From NCBI GenBank assembly GCA_018398585.1, contig JAGTTD010000012.1, positions 24,127,036 to 24,191,035 on the forward strand: 64,000 nucleotides of DNA, written 5' to 3'. The position numbers were made by a program, and so were the translations under genes. This DNA is from Simmondsia chinensis. Lineage: Eukaryota > Streptophyta > Magnoliopsida > Caryophyllales > Simmondsiaceae. Every line of letters begins with the position of its first letter. The stretch's first letter is position 1. Positions 46,240 to 58,319 of this stretch are shown here, in pieces. Below the pieces are notes generated by a model. The model made no database searches and was not told where the DNA came from. It saw only the letters and a list, made by a program, of their open reading frames with translations.

Positions 46240-46316
46240 AGTGTCGAGACACATATGGTATGTGTCGACACACAGGCTTATAGTAGCCACCAAGAGATGA
46301 TGTGTGTCGACACATA
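46240..46316. repeat. Cluster of three GTGTCGACACAC palindromes (3' LTR)
   Basis: At 46,240-46,254, 46,260-46,276 and 46,300-46,316. The first has a central change (gtgtcgagacac). Confidence 0.85.
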
Positions 46317-47038
46317 GACTGAAAAAGCTCAAAACGACTACTTTTGACCTGATTTCTTTCCAAAATCTTTTCCCAACTTTTTGAACGTCTTATTAGCCCT
46401 CATTTGCCTATAAATAGGGCTTGAATGCTTTGGTTGAAATCATCCAATACTCTTTAAGCATTCTTTGAAAAAAAGTTCTCTTACATACTTGCACTTTAAA
46501 GGTTTGTTTTTAAGTTTTGTTTAAAACTTTTTTTAGAGTATCATTTGTTCTCTTATTGTTGATCTTTGAGCTTTATTGGCATATCTTAGCTTTGGCTAAG
46601 CTTGATCAAGTGTCAATTCACTCTTGAAAGAGTGAAGAATTTGAGTGCTTTAATTCTTTCATTACTTTATTCAAATTTGTTGCATTGTAAAGGTTGGATC
46701 CTAAGCCTACGGTTACAGAAGGATCGGTTGTAAAAGGTTGGTCTTTAGCCTATGTACAAAAAGACCGGTTGTAAAGGTTGGATCCTGAGCCTATTTTTAA
46801 AAAAGGATCATCGAGCTTAGTTAAATGCTCAAATGACTAAGAGTAGTCACTTGAGAAGTGGACTGGCTTCCGGTTTGGAAGTGAATCTTTGTGCATCCCA
46901 TTTATTTTTGTCTTTATCTTTTTCATTTGACATTTATTGTTTAGCTTTTAATTAAATTTTTGGCTCATAAATTTAAATTTTTATTTATCACTACAGAATC
47001 TAATTTACCCCCTTCTTAGGTTGCTATTTGGACCTTCA

Positions 47039-47043
47039 GCTCT
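47039..47043. other. Sirevirus target-site duplication, right
   Basis: gctct, the partner of 34,239-34,243. Confidence 0.9.
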
Positions 47044-50000
47044 AATGATACCCATTCTCTATTTGCTCATAAAGTGCAAAATGTCTCAATAGTAGCTGCA
47101 ATTGTTAGTAGATTGCCAAAATATAACAATATAGCTATATAAAGAAATATTACGCTTTGTTACTTACCTTGTGGGTTTCAAATAAATAACCAGTATTAGC
47201 ACTTAAAATCAATTTCAAGTTTGACATGATAGAATAATGTTATATTAGTTATTCCATTAGGATAAATGTTTATACGCATTCTAATACTTTCATATTGGTG
47301 TCATATCATATACTAATGACAAGTTAATCAAAATATACCTAGTGTTGTGACAACTATATTCATTAGACCAAGATATTGTACTTTAGAGTCAAGAATTCAT
47401 TCGTTATCTCATTAACGACTAAAAGAGGTCTTTATCTGTATCAGAAATCAAACAAAATTGAGGCACTAAACAACATATTGAAAACATTTAAAGTACCATA
47501 CTCATATATATATACCAATAGAGTAATACTCTATCATATTAGTGCTAGATCTACAAGTCGAGACAAAATCTTTCCTTATTTGAGATCCTTAATCTCGAAT
47601 TCTTAGTTTAGGTGCATAACAGCTTCTTTGAATTCTTCAAGAGTTATGATGATATTAACATATCTCTCTTTTAGTAGATATGCACCGTGGATTTGAATTA
47701 TATGCTTTTGATATCTTTGGTCCTTCAGGGACTTTTATATCATATATATGGCGCATATAGAGATTGCCATACCAATTGCATCCATTTCTTCTCTATATGT
47801 ATATCCATCTACTTCCGGTCTCTATAATGAACCTTGGGCTACAAATTGTGCTTTTCACCACCTCATTCTCTTTGAATCAATATTCCCAATACAGGTTTGC
47901 ATTTTAGGCATTTGGACTACAGGTCCAAAAATCATACATAACTAATTCAGCTAGAATTGCGTCTTTCTATTTAGCCAATCATTTCTTTGCTAGCATTTTT
48001 GAACAAACTCTAATTCAAGATTTTTCAACTTCTTTGATCAGATCAGTAGCTACTCTGTATATAAACATTTGATCAATTTTTATTTCTTTTCGGTTCCATC
48101 ATATCCATAGTTCATAGATATCTCTTTATCATTACAATTCCAATAGTTTCAATAGTCTTAGGTACCTGATAATCTTGAGGAACTTTATTTGTACAATCTT
48201 TTTGTACTATTATCTTTGCAGAGTTTTCTTCTCAAGAGATTTATAGTAGAGAGACTAATCTTTTCTATTGCTTCTTTTTCTCTCTCAAATTATATATTCA
48301 GGACAAATATATCTGCTATGCTTCTAGCGTGCAATGGATGCATTTATCAATATATTAGAATATCGCTCAATTGAGATATTAAATCGAGCAGGAGCATCTA
48401 TAGTGGGATGTATTATTTAGTCACCCTCTTTCCGTTAATAAATATATCTGTGAATCGACTTGGAATATTTTACAAGTGAACAATTCTTTGAACTCCTAGT
48501 TAAATGATATATTTCACATAAATTTTCATTTCCAACTTTCGTTTTTCTCCCCTAACTCTAAAAACCTTGTTTCATCAAATTTACAATCAGTAAACTATGC
48601 TGTAAAATATTTTCAGTTAATATATCCAGATATTTTGTACTTAACGAGAATTTAAACCCAATATAAATTCCAAGTCCCAGTGTTGGACCCATCTTTCAAC
48701 ATTGAGGTGTAGTAGTTGGGACATACATTATATAACAAAATTCATAAATGGGATATATATCTGGCTCTTGTCAGAGACAAGTTATATTGGAAAAATCCAT
48801 GTTAATCAGTTCGTCCAGCATGAATTAGTGCTGCAACATATATCATAACACGTACCTATGTAAATATAGGCAACAGTAATGGTCTAGTCATTCACTGCAG
48901 GCATTTAATCAGAAAATTTGCAAAACCATTTTGTGTCTGTATCTGGGCTATATGGCAGTTAGTTGTCATCCCAATTGACATACAATAATCATTAAACTAT
49001 TGGGATGCAAATTCTCCTACATTACCGTATTACATTATCCAAGACTAGAGCTCATAGTTGGATCATTTATGCAAGGTGTTGCACTAATGTCTCATAACAA
49101 GTGTATTATTTACAAACATGTGACCAACGGGCAGAGGCCTCTATTAATATCATAAAATACTGAATTGGTCCACATAAAGAAATAATTAGCCCACATATAT
49201 CCAATTTGTATTCCTTCAAATGCATGCGATTCAAACCCAATTTTAATTGAGTATGACATGGTAATTACTTTGTTTTAAATACGAGCAGCATATGATGTTT
49301 TATCCTATAAGAATCTTTTGGTTCTTCAATGGGTGTGAGAATTTTCAACGATTCTTTTAATCATCTTTATACCCGAGTGACCCAAATATTCATGTTATAA
49401 AGTAAAAGCCTCTGGCTTTATTAACTTCTGGTTAATCATCCCAACAAGTACCTCGAAATTAAATAAATAGCCTTACTTATGAAAAATATTGTTTCTTTAA
49501 AAAACATGATATATGCTCTTTTAGAGCCTTTAATTAAGTTTCAAACACCCATTATTATTAGACTGTCTTTTAGACATGAATTTCCACCATTCATATTCAA
49601 ATATAAAAATAGATATAAGCAACTAATGAAAATATAAGCATGATATCACAAAATATTTTAAATAATCATATTATAATAGTGAGTTTTATAGTCTTCACAA
49701 ATTGAGACTAATTTTGCATATATAAGAAGAGTCATCATATCTATGTTCGACATTCCTACAAATTTGTTCAAATTTCATAGTCAAATTAATGTTTGAATGG
49801 ATAAAATAATAGTAGATTTAAATTATAGTTTAATTTGTTCATTCTTGGTAACAAGACATATCAAAAATAATTCACACATATATCTAAACATATATCATAT
49901 AAAATATTAGATAGATAATACCACTCTAGTTTGCACATAGTGAGGCAACATTTTCAAACATGGTTCAACACAAAATGTGAAACACAAAAAACCTAAACAT

Positions 50001-50400
50001 TAGTCAATTTGAACATAAGATGGGTATTAGCAAGTATATGGTACTCCCACTATCAGAGACAGAATATAAAATATTAGGGACATTTCAATTGTTAACAAGG
50101 AGAATTTTATACCTTGCTCGTGTTATACAAGAATGGAGAATATAATTTCAACTGTAGTTTTGATCCTACTTAAAAGTATAGGGACATATTCTCAAGTAAA
50201 TTGTTGGTAAATTCAAATAGAACTATACCAACATCTTTACATTATACTCAAGGGATTAGCAAATTAAAAACTTAAAACATGCCCAAAGCTTTGTTTATAT
50301 ATATATTAAATTTTAGAACTGCCTAGTGAGACAACATAATTTTATTAAAGTCAAGAACAGTTTAGTACAAAAGACAAACTTCAGAACACGAAATTTAGTT
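47044..50400 (-). pseudogene. Decayed pol of the minus-strand copia element
   Basis: Just right of the Sirevirus the minus strand reads DTGYLFETHKVSNKA ... FAL-ANREWVSL, the RNase H stretch Y-x-D-A-G-Y-L-S-D-P-H-K to the conserved R-E-C-V-W-L-R. Upstream sequence (to 50,400) should be RT, integrase and protease but is too broken for me to mark domain edges. Plus-strand open frames here, up to 76 codons, are shadows. Confidence 0.65.
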
Positions 50401-51480
50401 ATTTTAAACATTTTCATCACTTATTAGATGATCAATTCTCCCACTAGGATCTTCAAAAAAACCAGAAACATCTAAGTCTGTATCATTAAGTGGAGAATGA
50501 TCTTCAACAATATTGCTTTCTGGGAGTTTTTCTTTCTCGTTCAATGATGCCTGGTAAAGGTCCCCCAAGTGTTTGGTTGTATGACAGGTATACATCTAAT
50601 GACCTTTCATACAGCATTGATAGCAATCTTTTTCCAGATAATTTGACAAATTTCATTCAAGGGATTTCTCTTTTCTATTTTTCTCTTTATAATTTGTGGA
50701 CTTTTTAAATTTTGGTCCACTATAGGTAGCATACTGCCGGTTATTATGACCGTGACTATAACCTCGTCAATGGCCATGACCACGTTTATAACTTCGACCA
50801 TGTCCTTGGTGGTTGTATGTCGAAGCATTCACTTCAGGGAGTGGTTCGGACACAGTTGGTTGTGACTGATAATTTTTCATCAATAATTCATTACTTTGTT
50901 CAGCAACGAGAAGACATTATATTAACTCTGAGTATTTTTTAAATCCTCGTTCTCGATATTGCTACTGCGGGAGCATATTCGAGACATGAAAAGTAGAGAG
51001 TGTTTTCTTTAACATATCCTCTTCAGCAATATTTTCTCCGCATAATTTCAATTGGGAGGTAATACTAAATGCCGCAGAGTTATACTCACTTACAGTTTTA
51101 AAGTCCTGCAGTCACAGGTGCATCCATTCATAGCGAGCTTTAAGGAGGATCATAAACTTTTGATGACTAAACCTCTCCTTTAAATTTAGCGGAAGGATAT
51201 ACGGGTCCTTTATAGTAATATACTCAGCTTTCAATCCTTCAGAAATATGATGCCTGAGAAATATCATTGCTTTAGAGCAATCCTGCAGAGATGCATTATT
51301 TTCCCTTTTAATTTTATGTCCAACATTCATAGAATCAAGGGTACATGGCAAATAATTTTTGCCAAACATATCAAGAGCGGTAAATTCAAGATCAGTAAGA
51401 TTAGACATTATAAATCACAAAGATTAGGGAATGAAAACTTACCTTCAGTATAGAACGATCCTCAACTAGCTAGAGACTCG
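50401..51480 (-). pseudogene. Gag of the minus-strand copia element
   Basis: MSNLTDLEFTALDMFGKNYL at 51,408 starts a well-known plant copia gag. It continues DCSKAMIFLRHHISEGLKAEY, LKERFSHQKFMILLKARYEW. After a break come remnants (50,607-50,828) with Arg/Gly-His rich sequence before a zinc knuckle position near 50,590, of which only CHTTKHL remains, and then a 63-codon acidic stretch. Frameshifts and stops throughout. Confidence 0.8.
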
Positions 51481-51491
51481 TACTGATAACA
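51481..51491 (-). promoter_or_regulatory. Primer-binding site of the minus-strand copia element, degraded
   Basis: Minus strand reads TGTTATCAGTACGAG directly inside the LTR, resembling TGGTATCAGAGC with changes. Confidence 0.6.
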
Positions 51492-51854
51492 TGTTACAAA
51501 ACTATAGACATATTATATTCAAAAGGAAGAGAATAAAAATACAAACACAAATATAATCATAAAAAATAGCAAGTATTTTATTTTAGAACTTAGGAACCAG
51601 AGAAGTTTTTTTTTTTTCTATTCAAATAATTCTCTCAATATCTTATTATTTAAATTTTGTTTTCAAACCCCTCTAAATTCTCCATGCTCTCATATTCTCT
51701 TTCTGCACTTCTATTTATACATATATAAGATATAGATGAGTCACCCCCTTTACCTCTGCAGATGACACTCAGGTCATCTCCATTTACTTTGCAAGTGTTG
51801 TGTATTGTACATATGTTATTTATGCAAATTGCCCATGTATATACATATACACAC

Positions 51855-51915
<61 letters not shown>

Positions 51916-52055
51916 CATACATATATATATATATATATGTATGTATGTATGTATGTATAAACATCTTTTACATAATTTCTAATTTTCTAGAATATTTGAT
52001 AATATCCAATTCGACCATAAAAATTACAACCGAAAAATATCCAATATTTATAACA
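51492..52055 (-). repeat. 5' LTR of the minus-strand copia element
   Basis: On the minus strand starts TGTTATAAATATTGG and ends TTTTGTAACA. TATA box TATAAATAG near 51,712 on the minus strand. A large (TA)n/(CATA)n microsatellite (51,841-51,957) has expanded inside it, making it about 100 bp longer than the other LTR. Confidence 0.82.
51841..51957. repeat. (TA)n / (TACA)n microsatellite
   Basis: Long alternating TA runs flanked by tetranucleotide CATA and GTAT runs, in an LTR that lacks them at the other end. Open frames here (Ile-Tyr repeats) are artefacts. Confidence 0.92.
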
Positions 52056-52144
52056 AAATTATATTTTATCATTGTTTGATATATAAATAAAAAAAGGTAT
52101 TTATCATAATGCTTGAAAATTTATCACCAATTTAATAGTATGAA

Positions 52145-53276
52145 CTAAGTTTTTCCCGCGCGATGCAAGGGTTTTTTTGTTACCTGCTTTGTGTTTTTAC
52201 TGTTTCTGTCTTTGTAAGTTGTCTCAATAAATTGAATTGATTTGAGTTGCCAATAATCATGGTTTTATTATTGTAATTACATCACATAGTTTAGTTCATT
52301 TTTAGCTTTTAGGGTATTCTAATGGAGATACATATTTATTGTCTCAATATTTTATTCTAGGATTATTCACATTTTAGTACCTTAACGTTTTTGAAAATAA
52401 TAAAAAGGACCTTAACCTTTTTGAATTATTAAAAAGGCCCCTAAGTTTTTATCGCATTAACAAAAGGCCCCTCTTCGACGTGATGACATCATTTTTAGTC
52501 GACAGAACTTACACGACAGCTGTGTCTTCATGAATGCTACAGTAAATTAAAAAAAATACCCTTTAATAACCATATTTTGGAATAAATTAAGTGAAAAGAT
52601 ATAGTTTCTACATAATAAAACATCTTGAATTTTGTGCTTATAAAGTATGAGTAAGGGTGTTGAAATGTACATTTTGTCAATTTATTATAGTATTAATAAG
52701 AAGCAGCTACCATGTCAGCTCTTGTCGATAAAAAATGACGTTATCAAGCTTTTTTATTAATACAAAAAGTTAGGAACATTTTTAATAATTCAAAAAGGTA
52801 AGGGTCTTTTTTATTATATCCAAAAACGTCAAAGTACTAAAATGTAAATAACCATTAATTTTACTAATATCTTTGGTCCAAAAATTTGTATTTTTTTGTA
52901 ATCTTTGAATACAATAATTGGAATACATCATAATGCTATCTTTGAGCTCTAAAAATACCATTTTATTTTTTGGATTTCATTTCATAATTTTAGTTATTTT
53001 AATTCATTAGATGATTAGTAGCATTTTTTGTTTTCCATTAAACATAAAATCTTAGAAAAAAAAATTTTCTAATTTTTTTTGAAAATTTTTCCAAGTTTGT
53101 CTTTAAATATCTTTTTTATTGGTATTTTTTTTTCATCTTAATGTATTTATATATTTAGAAATGTGTTATTTTTCTATTTGGTAACTGAAAGGCTTAAACC
53201 TTATCAACATTTTGTGTTTTAATAATAATTTTTATTGGTCTAAGCCCATTTGTTACATCTAATCTTTTACATACTA
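52145..53276 (-). mobile_element. Helitron-like element, copy 1
   Basis: The minus-strand 3' end has a degenerate hairpin CCCTTGCATCGCGCGGG (52,154-52,171) followed within seven bases by CTTAG, close to the Helitron ending of hairpin plus CTAG. The body matches copy 2 in order ('gttgccaataatcatggttt', 'aatacaataattggaatac', 'tagaaatgtgttatttttct'). A MITE sits in it at 52,360-52,854. No Rep/helicase coding, so nonautonomous. The 5' TC end is not certain. Confidence 0.5.
52360..52854. mobile_element. MITE with long inverted repeats in Helitron-like copy 1
   Basis: Left arm gattattcacattttagtac and right arm its inverse (ggttatttacattttagtac), extending over 100 bp. Flanks tttattcta and ttaatttta match at seven of nine positions, and copy 2 near 59,130 has the empty site tttattcta followed by ctaatat. 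This confirms the edges and suggests a 9-bp, Mutator-type duplication. Confidence 0.82.
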
Positions 53277-53380
53277 CTAGGTTGTTCCCGTGTGATGCAC
53301 GGGTTATTTTTGTTACATGCTTCATATTTTTTTCTTTGTCCTTGTAAATTGCCTCAATAAATTGAATTCAATTAAGTTGC
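53277..53380 (-). mobile_element. Helitron-like element, copy 2, 3'-terminal part
   Basis: CTAG at 53,277-53,280 (plus strand) and hairpin cccgtgtgatgcacggg at 53,287-53,303. On the minus strand this reads hairpin, six bases, CTAG: the canonical Helitron 3' terminus. It abuts copy 1 directly. Interrupted at 53,380 by the LTR element; the rest is at 58,999-59,543. Confidence 0.6.
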
Positions 53381-54019
53381 CAAAATATATGTGATGAACA
53401 AAGTGATAGATATTGTCATATACCTAGTTTTAAGTATTTTCTACTTGTATGGGGTGTGTATTGACACACAGGGCCAGTGTGTCAATACACAATCCTACAA
53501 AACCGAAAAAATGCAACCGTGTGTCGACACACAAATCTTACTAAATTACAGTAACGTTTCGATAAGATGGGACATCTACTAAACCTTATTTTTTTATATA
53601 TTTTTCCCCTTGTTCTTTGAAGAACACACATAAAAAATCTTTGCTTGCAAGTATTATAAAATATTAAAATTGGGAAGTGCCACTTCATGTCCCTTCATGA
53701 AGAGACAATTGAAAACTATAAATAACCCTCTTCACTCTCATGTTGAGAGATGATGATGTTGATGAGTTTATGAAAACGAATCGCAAGAAACACTTGAATC
53801 AATTCATAATGAAGTGTTGTGAAAGTCTTGAAAAACACCATTCTCATTCATCTCACTATGTCTCTCCTCTTACACATCTTCACTTCATTTTGGGTTGTCG
53901 TTATATCCCCGAGGATATTTCGGACTCCGAAATAAGCCTTAAGGAAAGTGATTACATAGTCTCGACACCTGAGATCTTTTGGTTACCCGGTTCCCGGTTT
54001 ATTGGGAAATTCTCTAACA
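53380..54019 (+). repeat. 5' LTR of the third copia-like element
   Basis: Palindromes GTGT..ACAC at 53,453-53,472, 53,476-53,491 and 53,517-53,534; TATA box ctataaataac at about 53,717. The 100-codon open frame at 53,740-54,042 is within the LTR and is matched by a similar frame in the other LTR, probably chance or a short leader frame. Ends CTCTAACA. No primer site follows that I recognise. Confidence 0.72.
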
Positions 54020-57000
54020 TTCTTAAGGCTTATCTTAATTGAAAATGGCTTCTTCACTTTATGGGATTCGATAGCGAACCAAATGCTGAATAGAGAGGAT
54101 TCTGACTTTTCCTTGGATCTTTCTCTTATATTAATTGCTAAAGATCAAGGTATGTCTTCTGATTTAACTACATGTGAATTGATGTGTATTCATTGATGAG
54201 TATCCATGTGATATTAAAATGGAAGTCATAGGCATTGATTGTGTGAATCATGAACTCTGATAAAGTGTTTACAATTACACTTAATTTGATCAAATGATGG
54301 TGTATTATCATCATGTAACGTAAATATAAACATGGAATGACCCGGACTACTTAAACGCATGTAGTTTGAGAATAATTCGATTCGAGGCATTGTTGATTAA
54401 TTAATGAAGTAGTGGTTAATGCATTGTTATTTATGTATGAAAGTAAATTTACTTGTGGGGTTGAAATTCCAAATTTAAGAATTCATGGTTGGCAATTAGG
54501 CATTACTTTGATGATATGTATCATGTATTTATGATCAAGTGTCTTGAATCAAATGATGATTAAAATCATATCCATTTATCAAAAGGAAAATCGAAAAAAA
54601 AAAAAAAAGAATCAAAATAAAATTGGCAAATTGCCAGTTAGGCATCGAACTTGCGCCCTCGGAGGAAGAGATAACATCTGCTAACTGCTCATGTAAATGT
54701 TATCAAACGCATTACAGCATGCAATTAAATTATTATAGATAATAAATTATTAAAAAAAAGGAAAATGGCATTTTAAAGACTTAATACAAATAATAACAAT
54801 ATATTTTGATTGGGAAGAGAATCGAACCAAAGTACATGAAAGGAGGGGGGTGCTCAATCATTGATCCATGTTGCTTTCATGTGTCATATATGCAACAAAA
54901 ATATATGTGGCTATCATTATATATATAAAAAGAAAAAGAAGGGGATACCTGACTACAATTCCAGGGAATCGATCCCGAATGCCCCGTGAATGTACATGCA
55001 AGGGTAGCTATATGCTACCAGTGATCCATCTTTTCTATTGTGAACAATTAGAAAACATTATACATTTATAGATGGATCTGGTATTTAATACTTAAAACCA
55101 AAAATTGTTTTTGCCATATAATGCGTGGAATGTAGTTTTTCTATGGTAAATTTTCAGTGTAATGTTAAAATATTTACTCCATAGTAATACATGAGTTGTA
55201 TTAATTATTGTAAATGGTGATATGTCATTATGTATAAAATTCTTGTTTTGGGTGGTTGTTGAAACCAGATGTCGAGGCGATGCTAAAAAGGAAAATCTTT
55301 GTTTAGCTTGGTTGTTGAAACAAGACGCCAAGACGATGCCAAAACTAATAATAATAAATAAGTGAATGAAGTATGCTGATAATAATAACAGGTTCTTTGT
55401 GAAATATGAAAACGCATTCATAGTTTGGAACAAGGTACAAATTATGCATTATGTATAGTAAATTCATTGTTGTATGAATTTGTACTATGAGTAATTAAGT
55501 TGAGGTTTAATGCATGTATGCATGATTAATGCAATCATAAACTTTGTAGATTTAATTTGTAAACATGAATATTATATGTTTACTTGGTAAATCTGAAAGA
55601 GACTTGAATTTGAATAAAATTAAAATTATGATTCAGGATAAAATTGTGTGATATTTTATATAATGTGGATATTAGATCATGAAAGGAAAAGGTTATAACT
55701 AATACATATTTGTGTATTTGGATATATGATTGGAGTAAAAGAAATTGGAAAATTATGAAAGATAATGTCTATATGATCATGAATATGAAAAGAATTTGAG
55801 TATGAATATTTATATATATTAATGGAGTTATAATGTTAATGCATGTTAGTTAATATAACTAATACATGCATGTCCATAGATATGAAAGAAAGAATAAGCA
55901 TGGGTGTTAATGTGGTTGTATGATTAATGCTTATGTGCATGTTGATACAATTATGGATGTGTGATTTCATTAAATTGAGGCTGGTGCTTCATAAAAATGA
56001 TTTGTGTAACCATATGTGTTGATATGGTTATGATGTTAATATGTCCATGAACATGAATGCTGTTTGTATGCTTGATAAGTGAAAGTGATGTGAATTTGAA
56101 TAGAATTAGTGGGTCATGAAATATATGGTTATTTTACATATGTTGATACTTAATAGGATTGATGTAAAAATATATAAATTGAGGTTCATGATTAAGGATG
56201 ATGAAAGGGGTTGTATAAATTACTTGGAAATAATGAGTCATAATTTCATAATTGACCGCGTATCTCCGGTGGGTTTCCAATGTTATTAGATGTAATTTTT
56301 CAATAGAAATCGACATGCGTGTAAAAAATTTATCACTCGTCATGATTGATGCGGTTGAAGTAAAAATTACTTGCATTTTAATGGCATATGTATATGATAA
56401 TTGAGTAGTCGGTTAAAATAAAGTGCATTTATGCAATGAATGTTAAATGCTCAAACTGAGTTATGGTTATATGTAGTTGTTGCATGGAAAATGAGATGAT
56501 TATGTGATCCTGCATTCACATGTTTTTAGTCATCAAAGTGACAAAAATAAAGAGTATATGAATACTGAACTCTGATGATTCATGTGTTACCCATAAAATT
56601 AGATGCTTATAAGTGGCATGATAATTCATATAAATGGCAAGTAAATTCGTATGACTGAATTATGGGTGAATTGAATGAATTGAACATCTTAAGTTGTAAT
56701 GTGCATGAGTATATAAAAGTGACTTTGAGTCTGTTATTGATATTGAACGATGCATTATGATCATGCGAAGTAAAGTATATTATGATGAAAATCATGATTG
56801 AGGGAAAACCCCTGAAAATACTCTAGAACTTTGAAAGAGTAAAAGAGTATGAAAAGAGAAGTCCTAGCTATCAGACTTGTATATTTCTAAAGGAATGAAC
56901 TAGAGATAATATAAATGTTAAGTTCAATATTGTTGTGTTATAGATTGTGATCCTATGACGAGACTATGAAGTCTTGTGATGTTGCCTTTTGAAAGAGGTA

Positions 57001-57289
57001 ATTAATGAATCCGAAAAGTGCATATGGCAAATTTAACAATGATATAGGATTTGTTGTATGTATGTACATTGATTACATGTTGAAATTTGGTATGAATATT
57101 TAGAACCAAATGAAAGTGTTTCAATAGTATAATTGAAATTTGAAAAAGATTAGATGTAGCCTTTGTTGTTGGATAGCTAAGTATATATAACTAGCTATGT
57201 AAATAAAGTAACTAGCATGTGGTACATAAGGTACTAGAATGACCATAAATTATGATGGTATTTTTAATAAATAATCGTCTATTTAAAAG
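54020..57289. other. Interior of the third LTR element, no gene recognised
   Basis: AT-rich. Three tRNA-like B-box-type words in antisense (gcatcgaacttgcg about 54,644; agaatcgaaccaaa about 54,819; ggaatcgatcccga about 54,965) are spaced 145-175 bp. The 55.4-56.8 kb stretch is dominated by words such as atgcatg, taatgcat and gatatg. No gag or RT identified. Confidence 0.45.
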
Positions 57290-57720
57290 AATACTTGGAT
57301 GGCAGTTGTATATCCGATAAGGAGGATTACGCTTCTAAAGCGAGTGAATGTTGGGGTTGTTGTTCTTTGGGTTTCAAAAAACTAACACGTATTATTAAAC
57401 CCACCGTGATTATAGAGTTTATTGCTCTGGTTTCTGCTTGTAAAGAAACAGAATGATTAAAGGATCTTGTGGTTAAGATTTCTATGTGGCCTAAGCCAAT
57501 ATTGACTATTTCTATCTATTGTGATAGTGAGATGTGCTTTCAAATGTATAAAAGTGAGATTTATCACTGAAAGTCCGGACACATTAGTGTCAAATATTGT
57601 TAAGTGAAATAACTCATAAAAGATTGAGTGACCACTGTGGACTTTAAAATGTAAGTCAAAATCAAGCGGATCTCTTATTTAAAAACATTGCTAGAGACTT
57701 GATAATAAATAAATGAAGAG
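57290..57720 (+). pseudogene. Copia RNase H remnant
   Basis: Broken reading frames give CISDKEDYASKASE, FIALVSACKETE (place of the conserved EAEY..), KDLVVKISMWPKP, SIYCDSEMCFQM (place of IYCDN) and KSGHISVKYC (place of K-x-R-H-I-x-L-R). The order matches the C-terminal half of copia RNase H. Many stops. Confidence 0.7.
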
Positions 57721-58319
57721 TTGGTGTGAAACCTGTCATTTTTCCCATGATATGCGCTCAGCTCAACGCCTAGTATGACGCTAGGTATCGGGTTCAATGA
57801 GAGAGACTTGTCATCTGTCTGACTGCAAGCACTAAATGAGAATTTTTCCATCCCATGAGTGTAGTGCTTGGAACCTACATCAGAGATACTAAGAGGATGA
57901 GCTAAGGCTCTTAATGGACCTGGTTTTAGAAGTTATTAAATGTCGCGTCACAGAGACATGATCAATGAGGTCCACCTTAGTGTGTGTTGAAGTTTGGCCA
58001 CTTCAAAGGGGTGATTTTGACTAAGGGTTTGGCTCTGAAATACTCACGAAGGGTACAGGACACAAGGCCATAAATGTGTCGTTTTGGGAGTTGTAGGGTG
58101 TGTACGGGGAGTACACATTGTGAGCGGTTAGATAGTCGGTTAGTCAAATGGGTTGTATGGCTCAAAGCTTGGTCTACCATTTTCGATCCAATTAGCTGTA
58201 TGGTTTCTTCACTAGCTGGGGGTTCAATTGTGAGACACACTCATTGATGCACAATAAAGCCTCCTTTACTTGAGATATTATTATTAGAGAATGATGGCAT
58301 TTTGAAAATGGTGGGGGAA
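57721..58319 (+). other. 3' noncoding region and polypurine tract of the third LTR element
   Basis: Noncoding stretch after the RNase H remnant, ending in aatggtgggggaa at about 58,308-58,319, the usual polypurine tract next to a copia LTR that begins TGTTGG. Confidence 0.6.

Larger units (their letters stand above)
34244..47038 (+). mobile_element. Complete Sirevirus-type Ty1/copia retrotransposon
   Basis: Two LTRs starting TGTTGG and ending TTCA, an initiator tRNA-Met primer site, gag, protease, integrase, RT, RNase H, a third ORF, several polypurine tracts and a 5-bp duplication gctct. Conserved 'cccccctcttaggtt' near the LTR 3' end and multiple polypurine tracts before the 3' LTR are Sirevirus hallmarks, as is the extra ORF after pol. 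It carries a solo LTR in gag and a MITE in the 3' LTR. At least six lesions disable coding. Confidence 0.92.
44836..47038 (+). repeat. Sirevirus 3' LTR, with MITE insertion
   Basis: Same sequence as the 5' LTR apart from substitutions and small indels. Its length is 2,203 bp, or about 1,470 bp after subtracting the MITE and one 9-bp duplication. Palindrome cluster at 46,240-46,316; TATA box about 46,421. The MITE is absent from the 5' LTR, so it came after the Sirevirus. Confidence 0.92.
33332..52055 (-). mobile_element. Minus-strand Ty1/copia retrotransposon, split by a Sirevirus
   Basis: Related LTRs lie at 33,332-33,770 and 51,492-52,055. Gag lies next to the right LTR, and decayed pol runs leftward to an RNase H region cut at 47,038/34,243. 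Removing the Sirevirus and one copy of gctct joins RNase H residues of the type ...REWVSL with RALIQHI..., as expected for this copia family. The element is full of stops and frameshifts. Flanking duplications of the host site are not clear. Confidence 0.8.

Noticed and set aside
51650..52079. Ile/Tyr-repeat open frames
   Set aside because: Encoded by the (TA)n/(TACA)n microsatellite in the copia LTR.
53740..54042. 100-codon open frame as a host gene (a similar frame lies at 58,725-59,093)
   Set aside because: Lies within both LTR copies of the third copia-like element; the two differ by indels and the second runs out of the LTR into Helitron sequence.
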